Below, one piece after another: positions 63,469-64,000 of a stretch of DNA of 64,000 nt (positions are counted from its first letter, which is position 1; the number at the start of each line of letters is the position of its first letter). The notes under the pieces were generated by a model that ran no database searches, was not told the origin of the DNA, and saw nothing but the letters and a program-made list of their open reading frames with translations. The stretch is from positions 1 to 64,000 of the forward strand of contig NCCT01000028.1 in the NCBI GenBank assembly GCA_002279795.1. The letters are read 5' to 3'. Both the position numbers and the translations under genes were made by a program. The DNA comes from Hydrogenophilales bacterium 12-61-10 (GTDB lineage: Bacteria; Pseudomonadota; Gammaproteobacteria; Burkholderiales; Thiobacillaceae).

Positions 63469-63718
63469 GTAGGGTCGTGCTATGCGTGATATCGGCCATG
63501 GCGGAAGTTCATGACCACCATAGCGATGGTCTCTTCATCGGCGACGTTGGGTTAGCTTGTTCAAACCGGCTGGTTGTTGCACGACTATTCCAGTCGGAAT
63601 CGGTTTCATTGAATAAATCCAGGCTCCGATTATGCTGATTCAAAAAAGTGTTAAGTGGTGATTGAATGTGGATGTGGGTGCTGCCGCACGCAGCGTGAAC
63701 TGGTCTGAGGTCAACTTT

Positions 63719-64000
63719 ATGTCGAACATGATTCTGCTCGGTACGCGCAAGGGTACCGTCATTTTTGATCATTCAAATTCGGTCTGGAACCCTCGGCCCA
63801 TCGAGCATGCGGGTATACCCGTGTGCTACGCGGCGCGCGACCCGCGTAACGGGACTTTGTGGGCATCCCTGGACCATGGCCACTGGGGCCCCAAGTTGTC
63901 TCGTTCACGCGACGGCGGCAAGACATGGGAGGACGTGCTGTCCTTGAAATATCCAAAAGGGGCGCGCCATATCGTCCAATACCTGCCCACTCCGGATTTC
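63719..64000 (+). CDS. Asp-box/BNR sialidase-like protein, 5' part
   Basis: The first 94 codons of a longer protein cut by the window edge. MILLGTRKGTVIFDHS and the Asp-box SRDGGKTWEDV are typical of WD40/YVTN/BNR propeller proteins of the sialidase/VPS10 type. No signal peptide is seen. A TGAGGT ribosome site lies 10 bases before the ATG. The 250 bp between aprA and this gene hold no evident gene. Confidence 0.75.
   Translation, partial: MSNMILLGTRKGTVIFDHSNSVWNPRPIEHAGIPVCYAARDPRNGTLWASLDHGHWGPKLSRSRDGGKTWEDVLSLKYPKGARHIVQYLPTPDF

Overview
This window looks like chromosome of a GC-rich, sulfur-oxidising betaproteobacterium, most likely Thiobacillus or a close relative. The evidence is the combination of aprMBA (APS reductase), a dsrA of dissimilatory sulfite reductase, a DsrC-like protein, flavocytochrome c sulfide dehydrogenase, a persulfide dioxygenase, several rhodaneses and a beta-proteobacterial housekeeping background. 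No rRNA, tRNA, CRISPR array or complete insertion sequence was seen.

Layout. 1-9.6 kb: DUF3037 gene, selO, a truncated cold-shock gene, a small gene broken by a 31-bp tandem duplication, lexA with two adjacent LexA boxes, lipoprotein and exported-protein genes, a phosphodiesterase operon and a peptidoglycan L,D-transpeptidase/endopeptidase pair. 9.8-18.6 kb: UMF1-type transporter, acetyltransferase, renalase-like flavoprotein, diiron protein, pseudouridine synthase, dienelactone hydrolase, folE, methyltransferase, TatD and Bax-inhibitor-like genes. 18.6-25.9 kb: recA-recX, a WYL regulator, and the ribE-ribBX-ribH-nusB-thiL-pgpA-pncC operon. 26-29.7 kb: a frameshifted uspA, a 158-bp palindromic MITE-like element at the 3' end of an aminotransferase gene, and a DsrC-like gene behind a leader terminator.

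29.8-48.6 kb is the sulfur core. Three minus-strand operons each start behind a good sigma-54 (-24/-12) site. They encode (i) persulfide dioxygenase, rhodanese and a TDT-family exporter; (ii) two cytochrome bd-superfamily membrane subunits, one carrying a c-type heme, with a monoheme cytochrome c, FccB and a diheme cytochrome; (iii) cydP-cydA-cydB-DUF2141-cydX-SQR-like flavoprotein-ybgE-truncated hemoglobin-rhodanese. A sigma-54 activator at 47.3 kb, divergent from the third operon, has cysteines spaced as I recall for the sulfane-sulfur sensor FisR. All three promoters have TGTCA-based inverted repeats roughly 100-170 bp upstream. I infer a coordinated sulfide/persulfide regulon: FccAB and the SQR-like protein would oxidise sulfide, persulfide dioxygenase and rhodanese would make sulfite, the TDT protein could export it, and sulfide-resistant cytochrome bd plus the c-heme bd-like complex would handle electrons.

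48.6-64 kb: nitronate-monooxygenase-like gene, umuDC, a PEP-CTERM protein, a large Asp-box exported protein (frameshifted), small exported proteins, a solitary dsrA without dsrB, aprMBA, and the 5' part of another Asp-box protein cut by the window edge.

Four otherwise good genes (uspA, the gene at 39.6 kb, cydB and the Asp-box gene) each carry one single-base shift. These may be sequencing errors or real decay; the sequence alone does not decide.
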